Below, in pieces: positions 47,011 through 59,609 of a DNA stretch of 64,000 bases. The DNA comes from Metellina segmentata (lineage: Eukaryota; Arthropoda; Arachnida; Araneae; Tetragnathidae): positions 78,151,414 to 78,215,413 of the forward strand of contig OX375881.1 of assembly GCA_947359465.1 (NCBI GenBank), given 5' to 3'. Within the stretch, counting starts at the first letter, position 1; the number at the start of each line of letters is the position of its first letter. The position numbers and the translations under genes were made by a program. The notes beneath the pieces are model-generated. The model was not told the DNA's origin. It saw only the letters and a program-made list of their open reading frames with translations, and did not search any database.

Positions 47011-48567
47011 ATTGAAACAATTACAAGAATTTTTCATCAAAATCTACATTGTTAACTTTTCTTCCTGAACTAAGAAAAGCCTGATTTTTACTAATTTGCA
47101 CTTTTTAATAAAGGGTCGTATGTGAAATTAGTTTTAAGTAATCAAACTGACTTCTATTTATAAGAAAATGTTTCCTAAAATAGGCGTCCGAAGAAGAGTT
47201 AAGTACATGATGAATTGAAAGCGCAATACCATTGGTTATATAAGATTTCACTTTCATAGAGTAAATTAGTTATCTCAAAGTTAAAAAGAATAAAGTACTT
47301 TATTGCTTAGTGTCTATATTTTTCCGTTTAACTATACCGATAAATGATTCAAAAGATGATCATCGTAACATACCTTTTGTGTGAATCCCCTGTATAGCGT
47401 TGCAGTAATACGTTTAAGAAATCTGAAACTTCGAAACGTTTGTCCAACTAATCCAATTTCGAAACATTAATAAATCAATGGTTTATATTTGTGTGCTACA
47501 AATTTTCAAGAACAAATGTCGATAAATCAATAAAATATCACTTTCTCACACGAAGTTTCAATATTGGTCTAGAAATACAATATTTGAGGCTACGAAATTG
47601 AAAGTGTTTCAGTTTAAATAAATTATCCATGTGTAAAAATGATATTTCTCTTCGGCGATATTTTATGTATTAGAAGTACATTAAAACCTGAAAAATATTT
47701 TATATCTTTGAGTGAACCTTGTTTTTCTAAACTTGTCATTCTGAAAGTCGTTTAACTACTGCAATAAATCAATAATTTCTTTTTATGACATATTAAGTCG
47801 GAAGAAACAGCACATATTGACAAATTTCCAAATGGCTTCATTTATTGAGAAATTCATTTCAATAATGAACAAAAATACGTGAATATATATATCACTCAAC
47901 TACTTTCTCAACAATTTTTTTAGTTCCAAGTATTATGACACGCCAATATTTATCTTTTAATATTAAAAATCCCATGCTATTGGTTATCTGACTCCTGTTG
48001 GTTAACACACATTGAATCACACTACATAAACTATCTTACATTCAGATTTGTTTACACATTCCTTGTTAAATTTAATATGTTTTCTGGTCAGTGTTCCATG
48101 TTTGCTATGAGAGAGATCTTCAGATTAACGTACCAAATCAGGAAAACGAATATTTTGTGCTGTTACCAAAACGTTTTTACACAATACATATAGGGGTTAC
48201 CTTACAATGTTGTCTACTTACGTCTTATCGACGCTAACTTAATTTTGGGACCAATCAACTATCATATATCTATTCGGTTGGCTGGATTTTTGGTCTAGGC
48301 GCCAGAGCCATATTTGGCGATACTGCGCCAAACACAAGAAAATGTTGAGTGATGGACATACCCAAACACATATAAAGTTTAACTAACACAGAAGAGAAAA
48401 ATAAGCCAAGGAAAGTATCAAACCACTTACAACTCACTCGCAGGTTGCTGGAGTGGGAAAACAAACTGAGTCACGACGGCTCCCGTATCAATTCGAATTT
48501 CATTTTTTGGAATTTTTACCGATGACACTCTGATATTATATTCGAAAGACAAACCAACTGTCGTCAT

Positions 48568-48903
48568 GTGCAGAATATGTACAGCAAACGTGTTTCGCCG
48601 CAGAAAAACTATCGACAGCTATATTTGGTTTGGCCAAAAAATTCAGAAGGACTTACATCCCACGCACCTTCCGCTGAAATATATATTCAACTTCCCTATT
48701 TTAAGAAACGCATTCGAATATTTGATCAATCTGCGAATCCAATTTTGTGTCGACGCTCTGACATTTTACCCCCACCGCAACATCACGAGGATAAAAATAC
48801 CCTTCCAGAAATTGAGGAACAGGTTCCAAATGTGCAACAAAGTTTTTATTGTACAAAAAGAACAAGAACCATGCAAGCCTGCCTAGACCGAATTGAAATA
48901 TAA
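48568..48903 (+). other. Unassigned 111-codon open frame, coding-like composition
   Basis: This frame and an overlapping one (48566-48886) are open in a patch that is more GC-rich than its surroundings. The 111-codon product has a plausible mixture ('AEIYIQLPYFKKRIRIFDQS', 'DILPPPQHHEDKNTLPEIEE', 'QVPNVQQSFYCTKRTRTMQA') but no domain I recognise. An AG at 48569-48570 could serve as an acceptor but lacks a pyrimidine tract. The TTTGATCAATCTGCGAATCC segment inside recurs in diverged form at about 50210 and 50925, so part of it belongs to the local array. May be a decayed gene or transposon. Confidence 0.25.
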
Positions 48904-49229
48904 ATCCACCACCAAGGTCAGTGGTGGCTTAGACCTTCTATTGAAAAAAATTTATCATGTGAGTGCAACACCATCTTATTTATTCCGATCGCTTGGTATG
49001 ATCTGTCACATATCTGAGAGCAAAAGCATGAATCCTGATCCTAATCAAATTATATATTAGTTAGAGTGATCATACCCAGCGCGATTAAAAATGACAGCTC
49101 CGATAGCTAATCGATCCAAGTCGATTTAGAAGACTTACAAATCTGACATTTTTAGAAAGCTATTCCAATTCTATCTGTTCCATTTGAGTATGAATGAGTT
49201 ATCTTTTGTTAAACTAAATGCACACTCAG

Positions 49230-51400
49230 GAGAACGTAGTATGTGTTTTTGATAAACATGCGAGTCCAGTTTTGATTTAGTGACTAACACCACTTTGATC
49301 TGTTGCCGTTATTGTATGGATAAAAACAATCATTGCAAGTTTAAGATACCGTTCAGCAACATTAACAAGATCAACAATCATACCATTTAGCAAACTGACA
49401 ACTACAAATCCAGTTTTATGATAGCGGCTGACACCACTTTGATCTTCTACCGTTGTTGTAAGGACATTTGGTACAGGATAATTTAACGCATTGTTAGTTT
49501 GATACTGCTCGGCAACATCAAAAGATCAACATACTAAATCGTTTAACTAATTGAAAATGCATATCCGGGAATAAATTCAAGAAGTACTTTGTAATATCCA
49601 TCGAAATATAACAATCCTTTTGGGTTCAGAATAGATAACAGCAAAACCCAAAAGAAATTGTTTCTTCCGTCTGTGTTTCACCACAACAAATACGAACCTA
49701 AGAAATTCAAATAAACACAAATATCCAAAACCACTCAAACGGTAAAGAAAAATGCAAAGGATATATTTACAATTGACGAAAAGTGGATATCTTTTCAGAC
49801 ATAAGCTGCTGAAAAGCACGGTAACAGAACATTCCATTTAGTATCTTTACAATTTGGTACAGGAATAAAAATAAAGAGTTTTGTAATACATAAACATCAA
49901 CAATATAACTGGATATTCAAACTGCTAGGTTATTCGTACTTTCTCAATGATTTCTTTCAGGTTTCAAACATTGTGATGCACACGGCACAATCTTTAAATT
50001 TTTAAAATCACATATCATTAAATTGGCTGATGCCTGAATTTGATTTTTAGTACAAATAAAATTAGTTATATTTTCAAAAGGATATTCTGACATTCTGATT
50101 AATAATATTTGTGGAGGCATTTCAGAAACTTATGTCTTGTTGGTTAATTTTTTCTTCCTGAGGTACAGCATATTATTCAAATTTCTTGCAAATAGAAAGT
50201 CATTCGAATTTTTTGATCAACCTGTGAATCTAATGCTGTGTTAACGATTGGTACCGCTTTGACCTTTCGACGCTACTCTAAAGGTAAAACTGCTCGTTGC
50301 TTGTTTCAGATACCAATCTGCAAAACTAAAAAGACCTGCACACGATGCAATTCAACAATTTTAAAATGAATACCTGAGAATAAAATGAATAAATAGACTG
50401 AAATCTACATCAAAATAGAACAGTCATTTTGGACACAGAAGACACGGGCAACTGAAACACAAAGAAATGATTTATCCCTGATATGTTTCATCACAGCAAA
50501 GAAGAGCTCGAAAAAATATGTAATGAATAAACGCAGCTCTCAAAAACGCACAAACCGTAAAGGAAATTGTAAAGCATATTTTCAAATGACGGAAGAGGGA
50601 TATCTGTAGACACCAGATGGTTGCAAAACGAGGAAGCGGAGTACTCTCCTGAATGTTTTTCAATATGGTATATGAATAAATATATGTTAGTTTCAGAAAT
50701 ATGTAATCAACAACGCTATAAATATGCTATTCAAAATACTTTCTGAATGATTCATGTCTAACTTTTCTGTGCAATACATAGAAAAAATAATTTATGTTTC
50801 TTAGGCTAGTCTACATTCTGTTTGACTTTTGGTGACATTTCAGAAACATATTTCTTGTTGGCTAATATTTCCTGTTGGCGGTACAGCAGATGATTCAAAT
50901 GTTATGTGTATAGAAATTCAATCGAATTGCTATCATTCAACCTGAGAATACATTCTTGTTGTTGTGATTGGTGCTGCTTCGCTTTGATCTTTCTTTTGAC
51001 GATACTGTAAAAATAAAAATGCTGGTTTCGAGTTTCAGATAACGCTCTGGAAAAAGCATACCATAATGTTTAACAAGTTGAAAATGTATACCTGGGAATA
51101 AATGAAGAAATATCCTGAAATCTCCATCGGAATAGGATAATCCTTTTGGACTCAGTAGACACGGGCAACTGAAACTCAAAGAAATTATTTATTCCTGTTG
51201 TGTTTCCTCGCACCAAAGAAGAGCCCGAAAAAATAGAAAATAAATACACGTAGCTCCCAGAAACACACAAATCGAAAAGGAAAATGTAAAGCATATTTGC
51301 AAATGATGAAAGAGGTATATGTTTAAAGACACCAGCTGCAGCAAAACCGAGCAGCATTACACTCTCCTGAGTGTCTTTTCAATTTGGTACACGAATGAAT
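49230..51400. repeat. Large diverged tandem array, units of about 0.7-0.8 kb
   Basis: Three co-linear segments lie at about 49400-49870, 50150-50690 and 50860-51400. Shared landmarks in order are: TGxxxCCxCTTTGATCTT(T/C), a GTTTCAGATACC-type stretch, 'GTTxAACxAxTTGAAAATG', 'CCxGGxAATAAA', 'CCATCGxAATA', 'ATCCTTTTGGxxTCAG', 'AAAxCAAAGAAATxxTTT', 'TGTGTTTCxxC', 'AAAGxATATxTxCAAATGA', and a final 'CAATxTGGTAxAxGAATxAA'. A shorter sub-duplication (about 165 bp) occurs at 49235/49400. Minus-strand open frames at 49577-49837, 50472-50663 and 51070-51357 occupy equivalent positions. Confidence 0.75.
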
Positions 51401-52937
51401 AAATGTTTGTTTTTCGCCTTTATTCGAACGGGTCTTATTTGTCACTAGGAAGCAATAAGTGCGAAACAGTGACGTTGATTAAGAAGAAACAAATTACTTT
51501 GAGGAAAGAAACTCTCTTGTTCCGTGGTCGGATATAAAAGGGATGAATGGTGCAGAAAATATCCTGGCTCCAATAATAAATACTCATTTGTGAGTCATTC
51601 TTTCCCGTTAATTTAAATTTGTGACGTAAATTACGAACTCTTAATTCTGTGATCAGGAAAAACAATGTACGGTTTCTTCCCCATTTAATAAAGAAATATA
51701 ATGTTTTATTTGATAAGATTGGTAGTTTTTTTTTGCTGGTGGAAAACATTAGTCATTCTGGTATGGGGATATTTTTTTAATTTCAAACTGCCTTGTTTTA
51801 TTTATTACTTTATCTTCGTTAATTTTTTTGAAGTATGAGTCGGTGCTGATTAGAAAAGGAACATTTTGGATCTAGTTAACAACTAGTAATGGTAAATTTT
51901 TTAAACATATATTTTTTCTTAATTAAATTCTGTGTGATTAATTTGCATGGAAATGAAGTTCATTCAGTTTCGTTAGGCTTAACGTTATTATTCACTATAT
52001 CCGACCAAAATTTTACATAAGTGTAATGAAGAATTTATTTTTCTGATTTGAAATTTACATTTTAAATCAACAAAACATAAGAATGTAGGGTAATGCTTAG
52101 GGATCAGAATTTGATTACATTTGCCATTGTCGATTTTTTTTATAAGGTATTAAGGCATGTTCTTAATTTGAGAACATATGAAAATATTTTTAATACTGCT
52201 TGGTTTTGAAGTCGTTGCTTACAATTTCGATTACTGTCAATGAAATTTTAAATTTTAATTTGGGAGATATGATTTTAAGACAAAATATAAATTTGGAAAG
52301 AACACTCAAATGTATCAGGGTTCTGATCATATACACTTTATTCCTTTAAATTGCTATCACTTTAATCATCTTGTTTCCATCTTTATTAATCCGTCTAGAA
52401 AAATTATATTTTAAATCCAAATTTCATTTCAGTCTCTTGAAAACGGAAATATATTATTGGAATTGCTTAAATTAAATTTTGATTTTACTCAATTTTAGTT
52501 TACTCAATTCAAAGAATTTTAGTAAAATATCTAAATTTATGTAAAAACCCTATACGAGAAAACTAACGTAAACAAAACTTATCTGAATTATGCCTCTGTG
52601 ATGGCAACGTAATATAAACTTTTCATAGCAATTATTGAAATACGAAGAAATTTAAAATTTACTTATCCACCCTGTCAGTAATAAAATTGAAGAATGTGGA
52701 ATATTATTCCTTCCAACTACTGTAGCAGAATTTGGTTTTCCCTTGAAATCAGGCAAGCCAATGCTGACATTTTATACATGTATCTATTGGGAGGAAATAA
52801 GAGTATTGATTATATTATTATAATAAAAACCAAATTTTTCCCTATTTAATAAAATTTTCTCTGTATTTTCGGTATTCTTTGTTAATATAATGGTTTGATA
52901 TTACAAACAAGTATATTTTAAACTTATTTTAAATTAA

Positions 52938-53150
52938 CAGTGCTGGTTGCCTCAAAATTATCTTGTCATTAGATAAACTTGCCTGAACTTGATATACGAG
53001 ATACCTTGTAATTGGAATAAAACTGACCATATATTTATCATGTCATCATCATAAAAGCTTGGTAATATTTTGATGACGAGGTAGTTTGGTATTAGCAAAA
53101 TTGGCAAGATCGTGTAGGGCAAGATATTTTGTCAAAACAACGTGAAAAGG
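52938..53150. mobile_element. TTAA-type MITE copy F
   Basis: TTAA|CAGTGCTGGTTGCC ... AAAACAACGTGAAAAGG|TTAT. The interior has GATATACGAGATACCTTGTA, TTTTGATGACGAGGTAGTTTGG and GGGCAAGATATTTTGTC. The most diverged copy of the family. Confidence 0.65.
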
Positions 53151-53199
53151 TTATAATGCTCATCTTACATTATGACATAAATAGTTAACACAGTCCCAG

Positions 53200-54500
53200 C
53201 CTAAGCCATTTGGTTGAATTTGGGTAAGCAACCCATATTCTTGAAAGATAACTCGGAATAGAACTCGCTAGTCATTCGTATCCATTTGTTTAATTCTGAG
53301 CTCCAGTATTTTCTTTATAATTTCTTTCTGTCCTTCACTGGATCTTTTATTTGTCCAGAGTAGTTTTTGTCTATGCTAAGTTATCCCTTAGAAAACTTTC
53401 CGTCCCTGATAGTCTGAAAAGTTTTAGAATATTAAACCACATGGTCTACACTTTCGATGTCTTCCCGTCAGTCACATACGTCGCTTTTGTTGAAGAATCG
53501 TCTTGGTATGTGTCAAAAAACCCACGTTCCGTTATGATCTGATTAAGCTCGAACGATCCCATCAGTTACTTTTCGGAGAGACTTTCTTATAAGCCTTAAA
53601 GACTTCTCTTCCTTTGCTTGTCTGAGACCATGTGTTTTGCCAGTCTGTTAGTTGTTCTTTCCTGATTAATTTCTTAATGTATTCTTTAGTTTTATTTTGC
53701 TCTTCATCAAAATTCTCTTTAGTAGTGACTTCTCTGGCTATTGTATCCGCTCTTTCGTTCGCATTGGATCCAACATGCTCTTTGATCAACTGGAATATTA
53801 TTTTCCCACCATGCTCTGTTATGTCATGTTTTAAATTAGCAACTTAACAGTCTCTGTTCGAGCAGTTATTCAGAGCCATCAAGACAGATCGCGAGTCTGT
53901 TATAACCGGCACCTTTTTTAGTTCATTTGTTCTAATCAGATCTACCGATATTTCTATGGCTTTCGATTTCGCTGCATAGACCGTTGAGTGGTTACTTATT
54001 ATAATTGCTTCTTGTTATATTTCTTCTTACCCTTCGTACACGACCAGTCCACATCCCACTCCATCTTCCAATTTTGATCCGTCCGTATATATTCTTATAC
54101 TATTTGTGATGTGCTCCGTATATTCCTGCCAATCTACACTGGTGGCTTTCCATAATGGTTCCAAGTTACTTTGATGGTATTCAATTTTTTCCATTTTTTT
54201 CCTCCCCTATTAATTTGCTCTGTTTCATTTAATTTGAATAATCTATACATGTTTACTATTTATTTTAATTTTAAATCTACTGGGATGCATCTCAACAAGA
54301 TCTTCAAGACCTCTGTCGAGACTGTATTGTAGCATTTTGTTATTGGTTTTAATCCGTTCCGCTTTATCTGTAAGATCTTTAGTCGTTGTCTACTATTTTC
54401 TTTGTACCAGATTTCTGTGTCATAGCATATTACTTCCTCTGTAACTCTGTGAAATATATTTATTTTTTGACTAATCAGTCTAGTCTCCAGGTCGCTCTGG
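53200..54500 (-). pseudogene. 3' end of an R1/I-like LINE (RNase H region)
   Basis: Minus-strand frames across this region show the end of a non-LTR retrotransposon ORF2. A 'YNTVSTEVLKIL' and 'IPVDL' segment, usual between reverse transcriptase and RNase H, is near 54300. RNase H follows: 'IRIYTDGSKLEDGVGCGLVV' (first Asp) near 54080, 'TVYAAKSKAIEI' where a Glu is expected after Ala, 'VPVITDSRSVLMAL' (Asp) and 'EHVGSNANERADTIAREV' (final His/Asp) at 53790-53720. 'WQNTWSQTSKGREVF' continues to 53562. Stops and frame changes show it is dead. Reverse transcriptase and endonuclease are absent (5' truncated). Confidence 0.85.
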
Positions 54501-54934
54501 AAACTCTCTATTTAATCTGCCCTGTATTTTTTTATGATATCACATTTTTAGCAGATGATATCTCAATAAAATTTAAGGGCTCCGGGCAACATAATGGCAA
54601 ACCGCTTTTCAAAATTTTCATGATAGCAATACGCAAGTTTTTTAATATTCCTGGATTGTAATAGTTAATCTACTATGAGAGAGGTGAAAATGTTTCCTTA
54701 AACCTTGAATTATTACGGAATTAAATATTTTTTATTGTCTAATTTTATTTTTATTCTGCCAATTCTCACTGTATTTCATAGAGTCCTTGATTTGTTATGT
54801 CCTTCAAACCATAAAACTACTTCGAAAACACTCTTGAGATTTGCTTTCCCAAACAGTATACGAAACCTACAGTGTAATCCAATGTATTTTATCTTGTAAT
54901 AATGCCCTTTAACTTAGATTATTTCTCTCTACAG

Positions 54935-55066
54935 AAGACGAAAGCCGAAGCGTGATCAGTGCGGTTCTCCTTGTCTCTTTGGCAGCTCTAGGGACTTTAG
55001 CGCTTCTGGCTGTAGCGGCTGTGGTGGCCGTAGTGAAGAACAAAACAAGGAGTCCATCTAACGAAG
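54935..55066 (+). CDS. Sidestep-family receptor, transmembrane exon
   Basis: A 132 bp exon between CTCTCTACAG and GAAG|GTGAGG, phase 1 at both ends. It completes the FN3 exon's last codon as Glu. It encodes a short juxtamembrane 'EDESRS', a hydrophobic stretch of about 27 residues rich in Val, Ala and Leu ('VISAVLLVSLAALGTLALLA' and following), and a basic stop-transfer 'KNKTRSP'. This is the single-pass membrane anchor expected right after the FN3 domain in Sidestep proteins. It defines the outside/inside orientation, with the Ig and FN3 domains extracellular. The cytoplasmic tail continues in exons not found in this window. Confidence 0.88.
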
Positions 55067-55194
55067 GTGAGGATAAATTATCCCTGTAAAATACCTTATA
55101 CCTAACAAAACTTTCGTTGGAAAAATTATATTCTTCAATTTGTAAGGATATGAATTCAACCAATGTTTTACAGATTTTTCAGCTTTAAAGTGCT

Positions 55195-55930
55195 ATTGGA
55201 TCAAAAAGTACTCGTAATGCTGTCATAAAACAAAATGTATCAATTTATAGGTCTACATTGATTACATCACTATCAAAGTAATCTTCTCCGACTTCAATAC
55301 ACTTGTGCCAACGTTTTTCCAATCCTCAAAACATGATTCAAAGTCGTTTTCGTGAGAGCTTTCCAGGGCTCGTATCAAATTTTCTTTTATTGCATCAATG
55401 GACTCAAAACGGTGACCATGAAGAGGGAGTTTCACCCGTGGAAATAATAAAAAGTCATACGGTGCCATGTCAGGTGAATATAGAGCTTGTACAGACGTGA
55501 TTGTTGAATGCTGTGTTACAATAACGTATAATAATGGTCTTGTGACAAGGCGCATCATCGTGATGCAAAACCCATGAGTTGTTACACCACAGTTCAGGTC
55601 GTTTTTGACTTGTCGTTTCAACGTATGATATAGGAACTTTTTCAATATTGTCTCTTATTGTTAAACGACGATCTATAAGCGCCAATTCTCTGACCTGATT
55701 GACATGTTGATCATTACTCGAAGTGGATGGTCTACCAGATCGCATGTCATCTACGACGGACACTCTGCCTTCTTTAAACTTTTTATAACAACCAACTACT
55801 GTTGTATTTGATAAACAGTCGTCTGTAAAATCTTTTTGCAGCATTTCAAATGTGTCTGTAGTAAAAATTGCGGGAACAAAATTTAATGCATATTCTTTGT
55901 TCTTTGCTCAATTACGTTAGAGAGTTTGGA
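55195..55930 (-). mobile_element. Classical mariner remnant, core-deleted
   Basis: Minus-strand transposase pieces lie between vague ends (a GATCAAAAAGTACTCGTAAT-like start near 55198). The remnant has the N-terminal half of the DNA-binding domain and the C-terminal half of the catalytic domain, with the middle missing. Confidence 0.75.
55262..55844 (-). pseudogene. Mariner transposase, internally deleted
   Basis: The 55844-55470 frame reads 'FKEGRVSVVDDMRSGRPSTS', the mariner linker, then 'DRRLTIRDNIE'. It passes abruptly to 'RPELWCNNSWVLHHDDAPCH' (second catalytic Asp region). The 55645-55262 frame continues with 'YSPDMAPYDFLLFPRVKLPL' (third catalytic Asp, mariner DD34D type), 'HRFESIDAIKENLIRALES' and 'FEDWK'. 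The block with the first catalytic Asp is lost and the frame changes near 55500. Normal length is about 345 residues. Confidence 0.88.
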
Positions 55931-58900
55931 AAGTCGACGAATTAAACATTCTTCTCTTATTAAAAATAACTATAATGAAAGCTGCTTGTTCATTTGAGTA
56001 TCATTTTTTTGAATGACTATTCAGTTTCAATAAACGAAGTATTTTATTTCGATACTAAAATTCGTATCCTGGAAACTATTAAGTTACAGGTTCATGTCTA
56101 TGGTATAATGTCTGCGATATTGATTTAAAATACCAGCTGTAAAATATTAATTACATAATAAAGTAAAAAAAAAAGAACAAGTAAAGCTTAAAACAATACA
56201 AAACATCCTGCGCAGTCGAATCTAAATTTTGATCTGATAAAAAATAAATTTAAATAAGAAAATTGTTTTAGGCAGTTACTAATTCCAAAATAACTGACGC
56301 TTTTGGTCCAGGTTTGTTGAAAATTTATATAAATTTATATTGTAACGAATCCCTTCTTATATAAGTAGATAAGTTAATGTAATATTAGTTATATAACACG
56401 TAAGTTATACTGTTCAGTGATAAAGAAATCATTTCGTAGTCTAAAACAGATTAACTGACAATTGTTTACTTTAATAAAACAATATAACACTTTTAAAGAA
56501 ATGAAAGAAATATGTCATTATTTTTACCAAAAGATTGAATATTTTCTCTATAAGTTATCTGTGTATTTTCCTAATATGAATACTTTCTGTACGATAGAGA
56601 CATTTCAAAAACAGTCAACATTTGTAGTAAATGAAGCTCTTAAGTTTTAATGTACGTTTATGTAACATTTTAAATCTCAGTATACTTAACTTTCAAGGAT
56701 CCTCAAATAAGTAAATTATCTATATAAACTTAGAATCGAAAGTTTAAAAGTTTAACTATTAACTTATCTCGTCGTTCATTTTAAATATAGTATGAAAAGT
56801 GCATATTGATGCATGGAGTTTATTAAAATTAAAAGAAAGTTTGTTACAATGATGCTAAAATAAGTCATGCACCAAATGTTCTCCAGCTTTAAATTGAAGT
56901 CTTATTTTAGAAAAGTGGGTCATTACATTTTAATTACTTGCCTTAAGTCACAGTTCGAACATGGTAATTATCTTTTTTAGTCACATGAAGTACTTAAATC
57001 ATTTACAGGCTTGTGAGTAAGCAAAATCTAAATGAATAGTTATTTTGGAAAGAATGATAGAAATTTTAACTATCAGCAATATTTCGTGTAATTGTACATA
57101 AAGTAAAAATAATAATCAGAAACACAATTAATCACTTGTAAAATACAAATAGATTTTAGACTGTTCAATGATTCATTCATACGCCAGATTATTAAGGCTT
57201 TAACAATGGATGTTAATTGAACTACCTTAAACATTTAAAAACTATTATTAGCTTGAAACTTAGAACTTGGAATTAATATAAATCATACTTAAAAAGTACA
57301 TCAGCTCACGACTTGTATATTATTTATATCAAATGAATCGATCGAACACTGTAGAAGTGAAGTACTAAAATAGATTTACAGTAATAAATTTAAAAATCTA
57401 ATGATGTTGAAAAAGTGGAAAAGAAAATGTAATATTTATTTACTGAAAAACCCTTTTAACGATTTTCTGAACATTTTATAACGTTACTCATTACAGAATG
57501 GTTCAATTCTTTAAAAGGGCAGAACCATGTTCTATTTTTGTAATTTTAATATAACTGGAATTCTCGAGATGAGTATAAATTCATCAAATTCATAATATGG
57601 AACTATTTCGTGGAATGCAAAATACATAGCTTTGAAATTTCAGAGGTTAAGTTTTGTAACTGAGATTAGAAAGAATTAAAGTTGCCTTGCTTTTGCAAAA
57701 CCAACATTGTATAGTATATATCTTATTACTTCTAAGAAAACAATCTTGCTTCAAGTTCTACGAATTCGAAAAATGTTTTTCGCAATTTCCTCAAACCAAA
57801 CTCTCATATTCAAATAAGCTATTTAATAACATGCCAATAAGATGTAAGTCTTCTTTTATTTAAAAAATAATTGAATATTTTCTATATAGTTTTCACGTTT
57901 AATGAGAAATAGCTATTTAAATTATTAGTTACAAAATGAAAAATAACTATTTATTATTTTTCACGGAAGTCAGTCATAAAATAATCAAAATATACTGATC
58001 TACTCTTGTCATAAACTTTTGTAGTAGCTGTAAATATTACAGAAACTGAAAAAGTACAAGTAACAAGTTAATTTTTCAATTATGTATTAATATTTTGTCA
58101 TAGTTGTGGATATGTAACTACCAAGCAAATAGTAACTCTAATAAAACTATTTCGTTGTATTCTTTATAGATTGCTACAATAAAAATGCAATGAAATTCTG
58201 AAAATTATTTTTGTTAATTTTTTTTACCTATTACTCTTGTGTTAGTTAACACGTTTTAATCAATTTGAAGATTTCATATCCATAATTGCAACTTACATCC
58301 TGCAATCGTCCTTGCTTGACTTCTAACCACTTAGACTTTCATGGGCCAATAGAATCTTTTTAAAGGATTATATTCTTAAAAGAATAATATACTTTTTTCA
58401 AAGGATTTTAACGTAAGGAAATACATATAACAGAATATCACTATAGGATCATATTCCAAGAAAATCTTTCTTCGGCAGAAATCTTTCTAATGAATTCACT
58501 TCCAATGAAGGGAATAGTAGAATAATTGCACCACTTTTTATTCTAAGGAAAGAAGCAATATATTTTTTTAACTGATGCTATTCAAAAGTTAGTTGTTTGT
58601 TTTGGGGTGTATGTGCCAGTATCGTCTGAAAATATGTGTCACTTCACAAGTGACAGTTTCTCGAATACGCCGATGCGCCTATGTTTGGCGAACCATGAGT
58701 TTTGCAAAAAATAGGCGCATTGGTGAAGTGAGACCTCGCATTCGTCAGATCACCAAGATGGAAACATCTACATTATTGATACCTGGTATTCGATTTTATA
58801 TACAGTTTTCTGCATGTACAAGGTAACACATATTATCCGACGTTATTTAGAAAACCTGTGCTAAATACAAAGCAACGCCAAGCAAAATCTGCCATGAAAA

Positions 58901-59353
58901 GGAAAAAAGAGTGATCGTGGAACAGAATAGAGATATGAAAGCAAAAATGGTTACATCGCTTGGGTATCCCAGGATCCCGAACCCCATGTTCACTATAGAC
59001 GATAAAGTCCATGGGAAAATAAGTGTTCACTAGCGTTCCTCATGTCTGTTAAGCCCGTACTCGTCTAAAGATAAACCCCTGAAAGTTCTATTCCAAGGAA
59101 TGGACACAATTTTTATTGACATGCAATTTGCATAGATTTGTCATGCAATCTACTTTCTTCGGAAGAAATAGAGAAATAATTAGTTTTTAGTTCGAATTAG
59201 GATTCCAAAATGATAGATCAAACCAGATATTTATAAATTTATTGAACTAAGTACATTGGGATATTGAAAATAATATGCATTACGATATTTATAGGTGGAG
59301 TCGTCGTGGAAATTGGTTCCTGAAGAGTAATACTTTCCATAATTTTTCTTAAG

Positions 59354-59609
59354 CCCCTGTCCGACACGAGGTTTTAGACCTGTGTAGAATCCTTCTCTAA
59401 GACACTCATAACACCTAAATAATTATATATTGGTGAAACGATCCTAGAGAATTCTCTATTTGTCAAGGTCAAAACTGGTAGCCCCTGCGCGTCACGAGAT
59501 TGTATACCTGTGTAGAATCCTTCCCTATGACACTCATAACATCTAAATAACTACATCTATTGGCGAAAAGAATCCTAGGGTATTTTCTATCAAGTTCAAA
59601 ACTGGTAGG
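59354..59609. repeat. 128 bp tandem duplication
   Basis: Two copies start CCCCTGTCCGACACGAGGTT (59354) and CCCCTGCGCGTCACGAGATT (59482). They share ACCTGTGTAGAATCCTTC, GACACTCATAACA, CTAAATAA, ATTGGxGAAA, GATCCTAG/AATCCTAG and TCAAAACTGGTAG. Diverged by about 15%. Confidence 0.88.

Larger units (their letters stand above)
44605..54934 (+). other. Intron between FN3 and transmembrane exons
   Basis: A 10.3 kb intron, GTACTA...TCTCTCTACAG. Contains the FN3 duplicate, a hAT remnant, AT-rich simple repeats, the 49-51 kb diverged array, MITE copy F and a LINE fragment. The stretches 47050-48200 and 51780-52920 are AT-rich with nothing recognised. Confidence 0.88.

Noticed and set aside
48270..48464. 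64-codon minus-strand frame in a GC-rich patch
   Set aside because: Low-complexity hydrophobic product with no family likeness; probably part of a decayed repeat.
58593..59030. GC-richer patch with open frames on both strands
   Set aside because: No domain, no splice signals in phase with the Sidestep exons and no clear transposon termini; left unannotated.
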